The notes beneath the pieces were generated by a model, which saw nothing but the letters and a program-made list of their open reading frames with translations, had not been told where the DNA came from and did no database searches. The translations under genes and the position numbers were made by a program. A DNA stretch of 64,000 bases from Dendrobium chrysotoxum (Eukaryota; Streptophyta; Magnoliopsida; Asparagales; Orchidaceae): contig CM034309.1 of NCBI GenBank assembly GCA_019925795.1, positions 25,662,729-25,726,728 of the forward strand, written 5' to 3'. Every line of letters begins with the position of its first letter. The first letter of the stretch is position 1. Of this stretch, positions 21,908 through 34,400 are shown one piece after another.

Positions 21908-22195
21908 TGACAAGCATAATGGAGTTCCACCTCCACTAACACCTGCTCCTGCACACATTGTGGAATAGCCGTCCACCAGACTGTATTTGCTACAGCCTTT
22001 TACACCTTTTGTAACTACCAAAGGGTAGTCTAGTACTTTACTTACTACTTGCTTTTGTATATATTCACTAGCCTTTGCTAGTAAATCATATGAGAGAATA
22101 TTTTATCATTTGGCGTTCTGGTTATGTGTTATTGTTCATCGTGCTCCCTTAGCTCGATGTAATGCCCAGCGGTGCATAAACGCTCAGCATCTACA
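21908..22195 (+). repeat. copia-2 5' LTR
   Basis: Starts TGACAAGCATAATGG and ends CAGCATCTACA directly before the primer site. Nearly identical to 25290-25579. Confidence 0.95.
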
Positions 22196-22208
22196 TGGTA
22201 TCAGAGCC
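22196..22208 (+). other. copia-2 primer-binding site
   Basis: TGGTATCAGAGCC abuts the LTR end. It is the perfect plant copia site for initiator methionine tRNA. Confidence 0.95.
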
Positions 22209-22239
22209 GCCTGCCTAGCGGCATTTTTTTTTATTTTCT

Positions 22240-25200
22240 CTTTTCCTCTACTTCAATGGGAGAATCTACTGCAGTCTCTGTTACCGACTCCTTCCCGTAA
22301 GCTCTCTCTCAATCCTTTACTTCATGTTCCCCAACTCACTCACCGTTTGCTTTCCATTTTAAAACTTACTCAAGACAATAACTGCTATATTCTTTTTGAC
22401 AAATGTGGCTTCTCCATCAAGGATCGGACGACCAATCATACTCTTCTTCAAGGTCCATGCCATAAAGGTCTCTACCCACTTCTCATCCGACCATCCATAC
22501 CTCCAGTTCTTGCTGCCACAACTATCGTCTCTGGCTCTTCTACAAATCACACCTGGCATCGCCGGTTGGGTCATCCAAATTCCACCGTACTCAGTAGCTT
22601 GTCTAAGTTATTTCCTCATTTATGTATTTCTACTTCTAATAGCTTATGTATTCCCTGTGCTCTTGCTAAATGCCACAGGCTTCCCTTCTCTCGCTCTACT
22701 CATGTATCTCGTTACCCATTAGAGTTACTTCATTTCATGCAGATGTTTGGGGTCCTTCCTCCGTTTTATCTTATGATGGCTTTACTTATTATTTACTGTT
22801 GGTTGATGATTACTCGCGCTATTCTTGGCCCTTTTCTCTCAAACACAAATCTGATTTTTCAAAAACGATCATTCATTTCAAAAATATAATTGAAAAATAG
22901 CTACCTTACACCATCTGCACAATACGTACAAACGGTGGAGGCGAGTTCCTCAATCATCTTCTTCGCTCTTTTCTGTCTCACCATGGAATCAATCACCAAT
23001 ATACTTGTCCTCATACACCCTAACAGAACGGTATCGCTGAAAGGAAACACTGTCACCTCTTAGATACAACTCGCGCTCTGCTCATCGATGCCAATCTCTC
23101 CTCTCAATTCTGGACTGCAGCTCTTCACACAGCCGTGTACTTAATAAACCGTCTCCCCTCACAAACAACCTCTCTAAACCACCATATCAGTTACTCTACA
23201 ATACTCCCCCGACCTACGATCATCTACGAATTTTTGGTTGTCATTGTTTCCCCTAGCTCCGCCCCTATGCTCCACACAAATTAGCCCCACGATCCATTCC
23301 CTGTATTTTCCTCGGCTATGCCATGCAACAAAAAGGCTATAAATGCTATAATCCACTCACTGGCAAGACTTATACCGCACGTGACGTTATCTTTGATGAA
23401 ACCACATTTCCCTCCACTTCCCAATCTCATACAGAACCTGGTTCCACCCCTCCTGTTAACTCCAATTATTCTGCAGCTCAACTCTTTCCACCAATTCCAC
23501 TGCAAAATTCTCCTCTTGCTATTCCCTCTACTACTCCACAGCTTAATATCAGTCCCACTAACTCTCAAGCTAATTCTTTACCCTCAGCAAATACCTCTAC
23601 TTCGTCAACACCTTCCTTCTCTTCCACTCATACTTCTTCTCCGCTCTCCAATACTCAGCCAACCTTACAGCCACATCATCCCATGGTTACACGGCTCCAC
23701 ACTGGCTCCCTCAAACCCCGAATTATCCTTGACCTTAACCATAATATCCAATCCACCCCCACTTGCTATTCTGCCGCAAGCAAGCTTCCTGAATGGCGAA
23801 CTGCAATGTCCACCGAATTTCATGCCCTTCATTCCCAAAATACTTGGTCACTTGTGCCTCCACCCTCCAATCAACAAGTCAGTGGTTGCAAGTGGATTTA
23901 CAAAATTAAACACCTTGTCGATGGCTCCATTGCTCGTCATAAAGCTTGCCTTATCGCATAAGGTTTCAAATAAGAATACGGCATAGATTACCATGAGACA
24001 TTTAGCCCTGTCGTTAAATTTTCCACAATACGACTTTTCCTCACTGTTGCCCTTCATCATAACTGGCAAATTCTTCAACTCGACGTCGTCAATGCTTTTC
24101 TTCAAGGCAAAATTGACGAAACCATTTATATGACCCAACCCCCAAGATTTCAAGATCCTCAATACCCAAATCATGTATGCCTCCTCCACAAAGCTATCTA
24201 CGGTCTCAAACAATTCCCTCGCCTCTGATTTTCCACATTATCTACATATCTCCTTACCCAATCCTTTACAATTAGCTCCGCCGATCCCTCTTTTCTACTT
24301 CTACACAAAGAAAATCTTTCAGTTTATATTCTCATCTATGTCGATGATATCCTAATCACTGGGAAAGATCCGGTCTTCATCTCTTCTCTAATTCAAAAAC
24401 TTCAACTAAAGTTCCAAACTCGGAACCTTGGCCAGCTATCTCGTTTTCTTAGCATCGATATTCATAGATCCCCCATGGGCTTTCACCTCTCCCAAAAATC
24501 CTACACCCAAGATCTGCTTACCACCGCAGCAATGACCAACTGTAAACCTCTTGCAACTCCTCGTCCAGCTAAACTACCAATCGACTCCTCCCTTCAATTA
24601 CCGTTCAGCCAACCAGCACTATTCCGACAGCTAGCCGGTTCTCTGTAATACCTCTCATCCACAAGACCAGATATTGCCTTTGCGGTAAACAAACTTTGTC
24701 AGCATATGCACCAGCCGCTTCTTTTACATTTTCAACTTTTGAAACGGGTCCTTCGCTACTTGCAAGGGACAATTGACTACGGTCTCTTTTTACCAAAAAT
24801 AGAGCTTCATCTTAGTGCTTTCTCAGATTCTGACTGGGCCGTCGACCATCTCGATCGCAAATCCACCATAGGTTTTTGCATTTACCTAGGCCAAGCCCTT
24901 ATAACTTGGTCTGTAAAAAAACAATCCACAGTTGCAAGATCTTCCACGGAGGCTGAGTACCGGGCACTTGCGGCTATCGCAGCCGATTTGATTTGGCTTC
25001 GTCGTCTCTGCCAGGACTTCCACATACCTCTAGATACCACACCAATTTATTGTGACAATGTATCGGCCATGGCCATCGCATCCAATCCGATTTTTCATGC
25101 ACGCACCAAGCACATTGAGATCGATCATCATTTTATTCGCAACTGCATCCAAGCTAAGCATCTTACCATTCAACATGTCTCAACACTTGATCAAATTGCA

Positions 25201-25258
25201 GATGTATTTATCAAGTCACTCCATTCTACAAGATTGGAACTTCTTCGCAGCAAGTTAA
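22240..25258 (+). pseudogene. copia-2 pol relic (integrase, RT, RNase H)
   Basis: The frame enters at the end of protease (NPLLHVPQLTHRLLS). The GAG-pre-integrase zinc region is at about 22547-22695 (WHRRLGHPN, then CIPCALAKCHRLPF). Integrase core at 22735-23160 (HADVWGPS, VDDYSRYSW, later QNGIAERKH) after a frameshift near 22735. RT at 23780-24520: NTWSLVPPP, DVVNAFLQGKID, and catalytic YVDDI at 24337-24351. RNase H at 24800-25230: SDSDWA, STEAEYRALA, HARTKHIEIDHHFIR. Interruptions include stops at about 22898, 23959, 24226 and 24647. Gag is absent altogether. Confidence 0.9.
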
Positions 25259-25277
25259 TGGTTGTTCCGCCCATTAA

Positions 25278-25289
25278 CTTGAGGGACGA
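25278..25289 (+). other. copia-2 polypurine tract
   Basis: CTTGAGGGACGA sits immediately before the 3' LTR, the usual plus-strand priming site. Confidence 0.7.
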
Positions 25290-25579
25290 TGACAAGCATA
25301 ATGGAGTTCCACCTCCACTAACACCTGCTCCTGCACACATTCTGGAATAGCCGTCCACCAGACTGTATTTGCTACAGCCTTTTACACCTTTTGTAACTAC
25401 CAAAGGGTAGTCTAGTACTTTACTTACTACTTGCTTTTGTATATATTCACTAGCCTTTGCTACAATAAAATATATGAGAGAATATTTTATCATTTGGCGT
25501 TCTGGTTATGTGTTACTGTTCATCGTGCTCCCTTAGCTCGATGTAATGCCTAGCAGTGCATAAACGCTCAGCATCTACA
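25290..25579 (+). repeat. copia-2 3' LTR
   Basis: Same ends as the 5' copy. The main differences are a small rearranged stretch after CTTTGCTA and a few single-base changes. Confidence 0.95.
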
Positions 25580-26210
25580 TGAATGTAGATTAAAGTTGAT
25601 GCTTTCGTATAGTATTTGGCACAATGTATAGTCTGCACAAATGCTAGTTCTCGTAGAGTTCAATCTAATATAATGCAATGGGACTTGTTGACCTTATTTT
25701 CACTCCACACCCAGGTCCTAGGTCAATCAGGTTGACCAGGTCAACATGGGTTGACCCAATAGGCCTTCATGGGTCTATTCAAGCTCTAGTCAAATCCAAA
25801 CTCAGTCCAGGGCTCTCCAAGCCCTATTTCCTCATCCATTCGACTCAGTGGGTCAGGCTTGACCCATTGGGCCCAGGTCTTGGTCCTAGGTCAACCTGGT
25901 TGACCAGGTCAACCCAGGTTGACCCATTAGGCCCATATGGGTCTAAATCAACCCTAAGCACTTCAAGCCATTCTCTAGACTCAAGCACACACCCCCTTTG
26001 ACCCAATTGACTGGGTTGACCAAGTCAACCCTTGACTTGGTCAACCCAAGTCTTAATGGGTCGGTTTGACCCTTTAAGAGCCATTTAAAACCTATTTAAA
26101 GCTCTAATCCTTTCCTAATCTATCCAAACCCTAAACCACGGCTAGGAGGTCTAGTTTCCCTCCTAATTGACCCTAGGATAGATCTTAGCCGTTAATCACT
26201 AGCTTAAGAC

Positions 26211-26218
26211 TATAAATA
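26211..26218 (+). promoter_or_regulatory. TATA box of giant LTR B
   Basis: TATAAATA followed by GGGTATTAGGGTTTG, 525 bases from the LTR start, matching the place of the box in copy A. Confidence 0.65.
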
Positions 26219-27179
26219 GGGTATTAGGGTTTGTTTAAAGGGACTTTTGGCTTTTTCTCTAACCCGAGGTGCCCTCAACCCGAGCTCTTCGGTTTGTAAG
26301 TTCCCTAGGTCCTCTCCCACTCTTCCCATGTCAAAGTCGCCGTTAGAACCCCGCCGGCGGTGAGATCTCCGGCGAACCGAAGCTTTGAACTTTCCCAGGT
26401 GATTTCTCGTCGATCCAAAGCATTTGAGACCGCGATTTCTGCTACAAATAGGAGTGTGGACAGTCTACAAGTGCAACAAGCCCTTATACATCCAAATCCA
26501 TCCACAAATCAAGGTGAAAACTCAAACCCTAGCATAGATCACTTAGGGTTAAATAGCTTTTCACAAAGTGCGTGTTAGACCGCAAAAAGTACCCCACATG
26601 AATGCTCTTCATGTTTAGGCTCTCTGTTTAAAATTTTATCAAATTTCATCGTGTCGTTTGAGAGAATGGGATGAAAATAGGGTTAGGGTCTCGGGTTACA
26701 TTTCCGCCCTCTAGGGTTCGATCTGGACCGTTGACCTTACGATCAACGGTCGGGATCTTTCCCTTCCGCGGTTCGGGTTGACCGCGGCGCTCGATCCCGC
26801 GGTTGCATCCGCTACGTGGCCTCATCTTGGCCATCCATTCAAACCGCGGGAGGATTGGACGGCGTAGAGGCCCGTCCTACGTGGCTAAGTGCCGCTTCAA
26901 CCGCGGCAATGATTGCCGCGTCATTGCGGCAATGATTGCCGCTGCGGAAATCATTGCCCCGAATCCGCGGAGCCAACCTGGGAGCGTTGCGTGTCCCACT
27001 AGCCACCGCCGCAGCCGCAGCCCTTCTCTCCGCAATCATTGCCCGGGACCGCGGAACCAGTCCCGGGATGCCACGTGGCTTCCGCCGCCACCGCCGTCAT
27101 CGAAATTATTATTTAATTTAATTAATTTTAAAACTATTTTTAAATGCTTTTTTTAAATCGAAAAATCCAAAAATTAATT

Positions 27180-27280
27180 TTAAATCATTATTAATAATAT
27201 TATTATTATTAATAGTACTATTATTTATTATTACTATTATTATTATTATTATTATTATATAACTTATTAATAATGTTATT

Positions 27281-27339
<59 letters not shown>

Positions 27340-27392
27340 TAATAATAATATCATTATCATTATCATAATATATTAATAATAATATTGTTATT

Positions 27393-27423
<31 letters not shown>

Positions 27424-28080
27424 ATGTTAATATTATTATTATTTTTATTATTTTATCTAATTTAAAATTATTTTAAATATTATTATTATTAATATTAATA
27501 TTTTTTCTTTATAATATTAAATTTTCTAATATTATTATTATATTAATATTAATATTATTAAATAATATTATTATCTTTATTAATATTATTATATTAATAA
27601 TATTATTTTTCTTAATATTATTATTACATTAATATTAATATTATTAAATAATATTATCATTCTTAATAATATTATTATATTAATATTAATATTATTATAC
27701 TAATAATATTATTTTCCCTAATATTATTATTACATTAATATTAATATTATTAAATAATATTATTATCTTTAATAATATTATTATATTAATATTAATAATA
27801 TTATATTAATAATATTATATTTCTTAATATTATTATTATATTAATATTAATATTATTAAATAATATTATTATCTTTAATAATATTATTATATGGATATTA
27901 ATATTATTATACTAATAATATTATGTTTCCTAATATTATTATTATATTAATATTAATATTATTAAATAATGCTATTATCCTTAATAGTATTATTATATTA
28001 ATATTAATATTATTATGTTAATAATATTATATTTCTTAATTTTATTATTACTTATTACTTATTTTAAAATCTAGAGATTC
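27180..28080. repeat. A/T-only tract with 106-bp tandem repeats
   Basis: About 900 bases with almost no G or C. From about 27537 to 28040 a unit starting (C)TAATATTATTATTA recurs at 27613, 27719, 27825, 27931 and 28037, a spacing of exactly 106 bases each time, after a shorter first interval of 76. The scattered C and G bases keep their place in each unit, so this is a true tandem array and not random A/T drift. Confidence 0.85.
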
Positions 28081-30760
28081 TATTTTAAATTTATTAATTA
28101 TTTTTAAATTTTTTTTATTTCAAATTATTTAAAAAAATATTTTTAAACCTATTTAACTTCAAAAATTCATAACTAATTCATTTTAAATCGGATTTTGACG
28201 CACAATACCTTGAATTTTTTAGAAAAATATGAACTTTAATTTAAAAATACTTTCTGGTTTAAAATTTGACTGCTCTAGATGATTTATGTACTGTTCATTT
28301 ATTTAATTATTTAAATATTATTTAAATAATTAGTATAATCAATTATTTTAAAATAAAAATTATTTTTTAAAACCCCTTGGTGGCTGGTAGACCTCCCGTG
28401 CTTATGAACTGAAGTATTTTCAACTATCTTATTTTCACATTTATATTACTATATATTTATAATATGTGTATATTTTAAAACTTGTTTTAAAATTAAATAT
28501 TATTTAAATCCCCTAATTTTGGGAGGTCTACCTCTTTGAAATTTTAAACCTATGACCTATATATGAATAGCATTTATGTGGAAGAAGGATTAGTTGATGA
28601 TTGTGTCCCTATCATTCACTAATCACTTCATTAGGCTTCTTTACTTAGTGTCTTTGTAGTCTTACATGTGTAGGATGCACAAGCACATAGCCTAGGCTCT
28701 CCTAGATCTAAGGATTTGATTGGTGTATTTATATTTGCTGCATTTACCCTTTATGTTATGCCTAAGGGTTAGCTAACTCACTTTACTCCTGCTTAGTGTA
28801 GTGACACACTAAAGACAATAATTAATGACTGTCTAGCGAACTTAGAATATTCCTAGGGGCTAGGACAGGTCCCGGATTGCTATGAAACTTTAAACACTAG
28901 TGCTTAGTGACATCTGGAACCCCCTAAATTTTTCTAAAAATTTTCTGGACTCTTTAAAATACTTAATTAGCAAACCCTAATCTACCCGTTAATTAAGCCT
29001 TAGAAACTTTAGAAAAATCTAATAAATACATTTTAAATCAGAAAAATACCCATAATACCTCAAACTCTCGAGAATTTAGTCTCCAACCTTAGATAATTAG
29101 AGCCCTTTAATTGGACATTAATCTGGACTTTAATTCAACCTTAATCAAAAATCACCTTTTTTACCTTAATTAAATCACTAAAAATTATTAAAAATCCTAA
29201 AATTTTCCCAAACACTTGGGAACTCCTTCTTAGGTCATTTCTGACCTTTGGGGGTGATTCCAATCAGTTTGGAGCTGATTTGAGCCAAAACCCCCAAAGT
29301 ACCTCTAATTAGGCAATTTCGATAATTTATTTAATTGCCCCAGCTTCTAAAAATCATAACTAATTACAGAAATTTCCAAAATGGGCAAACTAAAAGGCAT
29401 TCAACTCTAATTAAAGTCTAGTATTTATAAAAAAATATTATGTGTCCAGAAATCAGCCTAAAATGAAAAGTCAACTTTCCGGTCAACCGTAGCCGATAAT
29501 CTAGGGCCCGAAACTTCTAAAATTCATAGCTTTGCATAGGAAACTCCAAATCCAACAAACTCAAAGGCATTCAACTCACACTAGGGTCTAGTATTTATTA
29601 AAAATATTAAGATTTTAGAAATCAGCTTAAATCAAAAAGTCAACAATTCGATCAAACTTAGTTCAAAACAAGACCAAAACTTTAGAAATTCATAACTTTG
29701 GATAGAAGAGTCCAAATTGGGCATGCTAACTGTCTAACTGATCGGGTTAAGGTCTAGTATTTTATAAAAATATTATCTATCTACAAATCCCCTTTAATCA
29801 AAAAGTCAATTTTGGACCCCCTTTTGCCTAGTGTATAGGTGGACCCCGAACCTCCTAAAACTCACTAATGCAATTTAAACTTTAAACATCATTACCCTAA
29901 GTAATAAAACTGATACACATATTAAATTAATTAAAATGGACCCTAATTTATTAATATTTGGACTTTAATTAACACTACCTCTTCAGACCTACAACAAACC
30001 CGGATAGTAGGTAATTATAACTAACTACCCAGCTTAGGATCTATCCCAGCCACACAGGCTTCTACACACACTGTAGAATTATTTGCTAGGGCACTACCTC
30101 CAGACTTAGGCTAGGTCGGTGTTTACTTTTCCTGCTGTGTGCCGAGCTTTTTCAAATTTTCACTGCATGTTGTGATTGAACTGTTGGTATGTTTGCTTAC
30201 TTTTACTACACTCTGGGATGTGATGTAATTGCAAGATAGACTACCCATAAGTTAGAATCGATGTTGATACTAATGATGTCTTCTGCATGTGGCCATGCTC
30301 ATGCAACTCTAAATAAAAAGGGGGGCAATAATCATAATTTAAAAATACTAATGATATTTTATGCATATGCTTCAGAGATTATTCAGCCCCCTTAATTAAA
30401 TGAGTGCTAATAAAAAAATCATTATAAACTGCTACAGGTGCTCCAAAATTGCTTAGCTCTCAAATAATTAAGAGGATGGTCAAGTGTGGCTGTGATGAGT
30501 ATTTTATTTTCTCTATAATTACGTATGATATATTAAACTGCTTGGGATGATTTTTATTAGGATAACCTTGCAGGAGAGTCTAGAATTTACTACTTTCATT
30601 TAATGTAATTGATTATAATATTGATTAAGAGTTGTGAAAGTTTATTTTGAGTGGGGATACCAAGATCCAAAGGTTGGATTCCAAAGAGAAAAGGACACCC
30701 AATATGAGGATTGTCCTTTTCTATTTGGGAATCCAAATTTGGATCATTCTACTGCCTGAG

Positions 30761-30862
30761 GAGTCCAAGGAAGTTGAGATCCAATGAGTCCAAAGAAAAG
30801 GAGACCCAAGGAGTCCAAGGAAGCTAAGATCAAAGGAGTCCAAGAAAGAGAAGATCAAGAAG
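30761..30862 (+). repeat. Four tandem 25-bp units in giant LTR B
   Basis: Units starting GAGTCCAA at 30761, 30786, 30811 and 30836; three units in copy A. Confidence 0.8.
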
Positions 30863-32320
30863 ATGAAGACCAAGTGTATCCCACTCAAAGTGACTTGCGT
30901 CTGTTCTAGGATTAGAAATCCAGGTTATTGGCAGTGGTACCCGGCCACTTTAATTTTCTGCAGACCCTGGGTTGTAATTAAGGGTAGTTGGCCTATGAAT
31001 ATTTAATTGATTTGTTTAATTATTTACTGTGTTTGATTCGATGTTGATTGCGCATAGGTTGTATGCTTTTCTTAGTTTATTGGCGATCTGCATGCATATT
31101 ATTATGAAACTAACCTGGACTTCGTTAGGCTCTCTAAGGACTAAAACTTTTTCTACTCATAACTAATATTCAAATTTTTAAGGTTTAAACAATCTAGCAA
31201 CTTAATGATCTAGGGAATCGTCGGAATCGTCCGGGGTCGCATGTATATTATTGCATTTCTCTCTTTCCTTCTATAAAACACTTCCCCGCCTGCGGGTAGA
31301 GTCCGGATAATCTGACCTATGAGGATGAGGTGCCGGACCTGGGGAAGCCCAGTCTAATTTTAAAAATTATTTTATAAGCCTTTTTAAAGTTCTATGCATA
31401 CCTGATTTAGAAACTTCAACCAGCATGCATTGCATTAGAAACTAACTAAAGTAAAATTTTAATTGCATTAGCTCTAGGAGCATTTACCCAACATCAGTCC
31501 GGGGCCAATTAGAAAATCCTCTAGATGTCGGCCCCGCTTCCAATAAACTTAAACCTACCCACTCGTCTTTCATTAAATGACTGGACAGCATAGTTTTAAA
31601 GCGATTATATGGTTAGCTGGCTCCCCGTTCCAGGCCGGGGTAAGACCAGGTTTTGTATTGCATTAGCTAGGACATGGGTATTAGTGTTGCGTAGAACACT
31701 AAACCCATTAGATTTAGGATTCAAGGCTACTATTGCTTCGTAGTACGCCTCATCGGTAGGTAGGTCTTCTGTCTTCCAGAGACCATAAGCCCTACATATC
31801 CGCGTCACACTGATGACGCCACCTCCATCCTTCTCTCCTGCATGCTCTGAGTGCATGACTTTTAGTTTCTCTAGTTTCTTCTCACTACCTTAGTCCCTCC
31901 GGGTGTTGATCTGAGTCGTGCATGTGGACTAAGCCTAGTTGAACCTTTCTTTCCCTTCGAGTAGGATTTCCTAGTCTTCGCCCTATGTGCCAATCCCAAT
32001 TTGGAAAGTATAATGTAGAATCCTTAATCGAGAGTATTCTCAGGCCCCGACGTGAGATGTAATTAACCACGAGGGCTTGCACCCGTGGGAGACTGAATCT
32101 CACTCTCAAATAAACCTCATTCGAGCTAATGTATCGGGTAGGGGAAACCCGTTGTGATTAGATCGTACATATTATTATCCATCAGGGTGTGCTGGTGAGA
32201 GCCACTATCCTCAATGGTTAATCATATGTATGATCGAATCTGCCCTCCCATTGGCCAGATATCGTCTCCCCTCACGGGGCGGCGGTGTTTTGTTGTGCCC
32301 TTTCGGAGGTCCATAGGACT

Positions 32321-33590
32321 TAATTTTCGTTTTTAATATATATTACTGCTAAAAGTTCAAGGCCTTCTTTTTATAAAGCCAGATGTTTTTTTTATTGTTT
32401 TTTTTTTTAATTCTTTGCAAGGTCTCTGACCTCCAATTTAAGAAGTTCAGCTATTGAATTGATTATATTCAAAGATTATCTCCTATCATATTGAAAAAAT
32501 TAATTGAGAAAGGTCCTAATACAATATAATAAAGTTGGACTATAGAGAATGAATTTCATAATAAAAATTAGAGGAGACTTGTAACATTGGATCTAACACA
32601 AAATGATTGCTCGTGTTTTGTTTGAGCATTCCCTTTTGAGGAGAGAATGCTAAAAGCCAAGAAATGCAATCTACAAATTAGTCTTCACATCAACAGTCGA
32701 AGTTACTGTCTAAGTTGTACATCAACATTATAGGAAACAACATTTGTTAAAGTTGGTAATGATGGTGGGCCATGAAGTCAACGAGTTTCAATGTTGGTGT
32801 TGATAATGTGCATCGATCTTCTAAGCCATGGCATTTGACGACATTAGGGACAATGATGGGTAATGAAGTCAATGGGCTTCGATGTTAGTTTGACAATGTG
32901 CGTCAACTTTGGCGATGATGGTAGGCAAAAAAGTTGACAGGTGTCGGTGTTAGTATTAATGGCATGCATTGGTCTTATAGGTCATTGGTAGCGATGGCGG
33001 GTGATAAAGCTATTGTTGATTAGATGGCAATCTGATGATAATGATTGGCTAGCAAAAGACTAATGATGGTGATAGGCTATGGTAGTCAAATAATGATGAT
33101 TAGGTGCAGATGATTGAATACTAAGGGCCAATAGTAGTGGTTGGGTGATAGGGATCAGGCAATGATGGTCTAATGGAGGCATCCTAATGGCAGTGATATA
33201 ATGATAAGGTTTCAATGACCATGGCTACATAGCGATGGTTTGACGGTGTTTATCTAGCAACTGTGGCAAGTGGAAGTAGTCAGATGGTGATGTATCAGTG
33301 TCAATGATCCAATGATAATGCTTGTGTTACAACAACATGATAATGGTTATCAGACAATAGCATTTAAATAATGGTGGTCAAGTGGTAGCGATCTATTGTG
33401 ATAATTGAGAGGTAGTAGTCCTGGTTGTCAGGTAGCATCAAGAGGAGGCAACTTGATAAGGGTGTTTTAAAAAGGGTGTTTTAATAGCGGTGCTTAGGTG
33501 GCATGGACTCAAAAATAATGGTTATTCTATGGCGGTCTCATGATAATGGCCAAGTAATAATGGTCCTATGCTAGTGGAATTTTATTATTC
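32321..33590. repeat. Degenerate GATGG/AATG-rich tandem region
   Basis: From about 32750 the sequence is an eroded array: units of roughly 60-110 bases open with GATGGTGGGCCATGAAG, GATGGGTAATGAAG, GATGGTAGGCAAAAAAG and GATGGCGGGTGATAAAG, followed by GTCAACG/GTCAATG-like pieces. Further right it decays into short TGATGGT and GTGGT motifs. No protein-coding pattern survives in a consistent frame. The first 400 bases are ordinary A/T-rich DNA. Confidence 0.45.
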
Positions 33591-33599
33591 TTTATGTCA

Positions 33600-34400
33600 T
33601 AACTCAACCTAATATGTCTTGATATCATACAGGTCATATTGTTTCTGATTGTGACAAGACTGACCCCAAGATCTAGTTGAAGAAGTACTGAAATAAACTT
33701 TTAATTTATATACTACACAGAGCCACTACTTAATGTAATATAAAGAGGAAGACTATTGAATCTCAAAAATAATTTTCTATATATATCATTCAAAAATATA
33801 TACAATCTGAAGTCTACCTACAACAGCACTTGACAATAGAGAAAAAAAGCTAAGCTTGCAAAAAATCAACTAACAAAAAGGGAATACCTATAGCACAGAT
33901 CGGAGCCTACTATCTAAACTACTCAACTCGCTCCTTGGCTTTCCCTTCGTCTGAAAATAGAAGTAAAAGCATGAATAAGCTAACACGGCTCAGTAGGCTA
34001 TTGCTGCCTAAAATAGAAATCAATAACTGAAACTAAAAAAATTGAAAATATTATGTTGTAAAATAAACTGAAGTATTGTATAGAAAATTGTTACTGAAAC
34101 TGAAATAGAAGCTTAACTGAACTTCATATAAGCATTTAGAAGCATTTAAATAATTTCAAAATTTGTATTGAAACCAAATGAATTATAAACAGATATTCAT
34201 TTTATCATAATGGCTCTCAACCCAAATTTTTATATATCTTTATAGCTTTATTAACAAAATTTCACATCAGTGCTCAGAGGCTCTGGCACAATAGAATCAC
34301 ACCTTGGTAGCCTCTAGGCCCCGGCACAACTGAATCCCACCTCAGTCGCCCACTAACACTAGCATAACAGAATTCCAGCTAAGTCGACCTCCTTGGCTTC
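33600..34400 (+). mobile_element. Probable gypsy (Tekay/Del-like) LTR remnant
   Basis: Phrases such as ACTACACAGAGCCACTACT, GAAGTAAAAGCATGAATAAGC, ACGGCTCAGTAGGC and GGCACAACTGAATCCCACC are the sort seen in plant Tekay/Del LTRs. No coding region, clear ends or duplication are visible. The assignment is by resemblance only. Confidence 0.4.

Larger units (their letters stand above)
21908..25579 (+). mobile_element. gag-less Ty1/copia retrotransposon (copia-2)
   Basis: Bounded by LTRs of 288 and 290 bp that differ at only a handful of positions, with a perfect primer site and a polypurine tract. At 3.67 kb it is short because gag and most of protease are missing: after a leader of about 100 bases the sequence enters the region just before integrase. 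The flanks TCTTG and TGAAT do not match, so no target duplication is visible. Pol carries stops and shifts. The copy was probably mobilised or rearranged as a non-autonomous derivative. Confidence 0.9.
25686..32315 (+). mobile_element. Giant solo LTR B (6,630 bp), GGACT target duplication
   Basis: Begins TGTTGACCTT, exactly as copy A, and ends GGAGGTCCATA (the terminal CA has become TA). Perfect GGACT copies flank it at 25681-25685 and 32316-32320. It is collinear with copy A for most of its length. The extra 1.7 kb comes mainly from an expanded A/T tract (27180-28080) and an added block (about 28080-28950). No coding domain, primer site or second LTR is seen, so it is a solo LTR like copy A. 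Its 3' kilobase (31250-32310) is the best conserved part between the copies. Confidence 0.85.

Noticed and set aside
27118..27366. Minus-strand frame of Asn and Ile runs
   Set aside because: Artefact of the A/T-only tract in giant LTR B.
32750..33590. CRISPR-like array
   Set aside because: Units vary in length and sequence and lack fixed repeats with unique spacers; the genome is a plant's.
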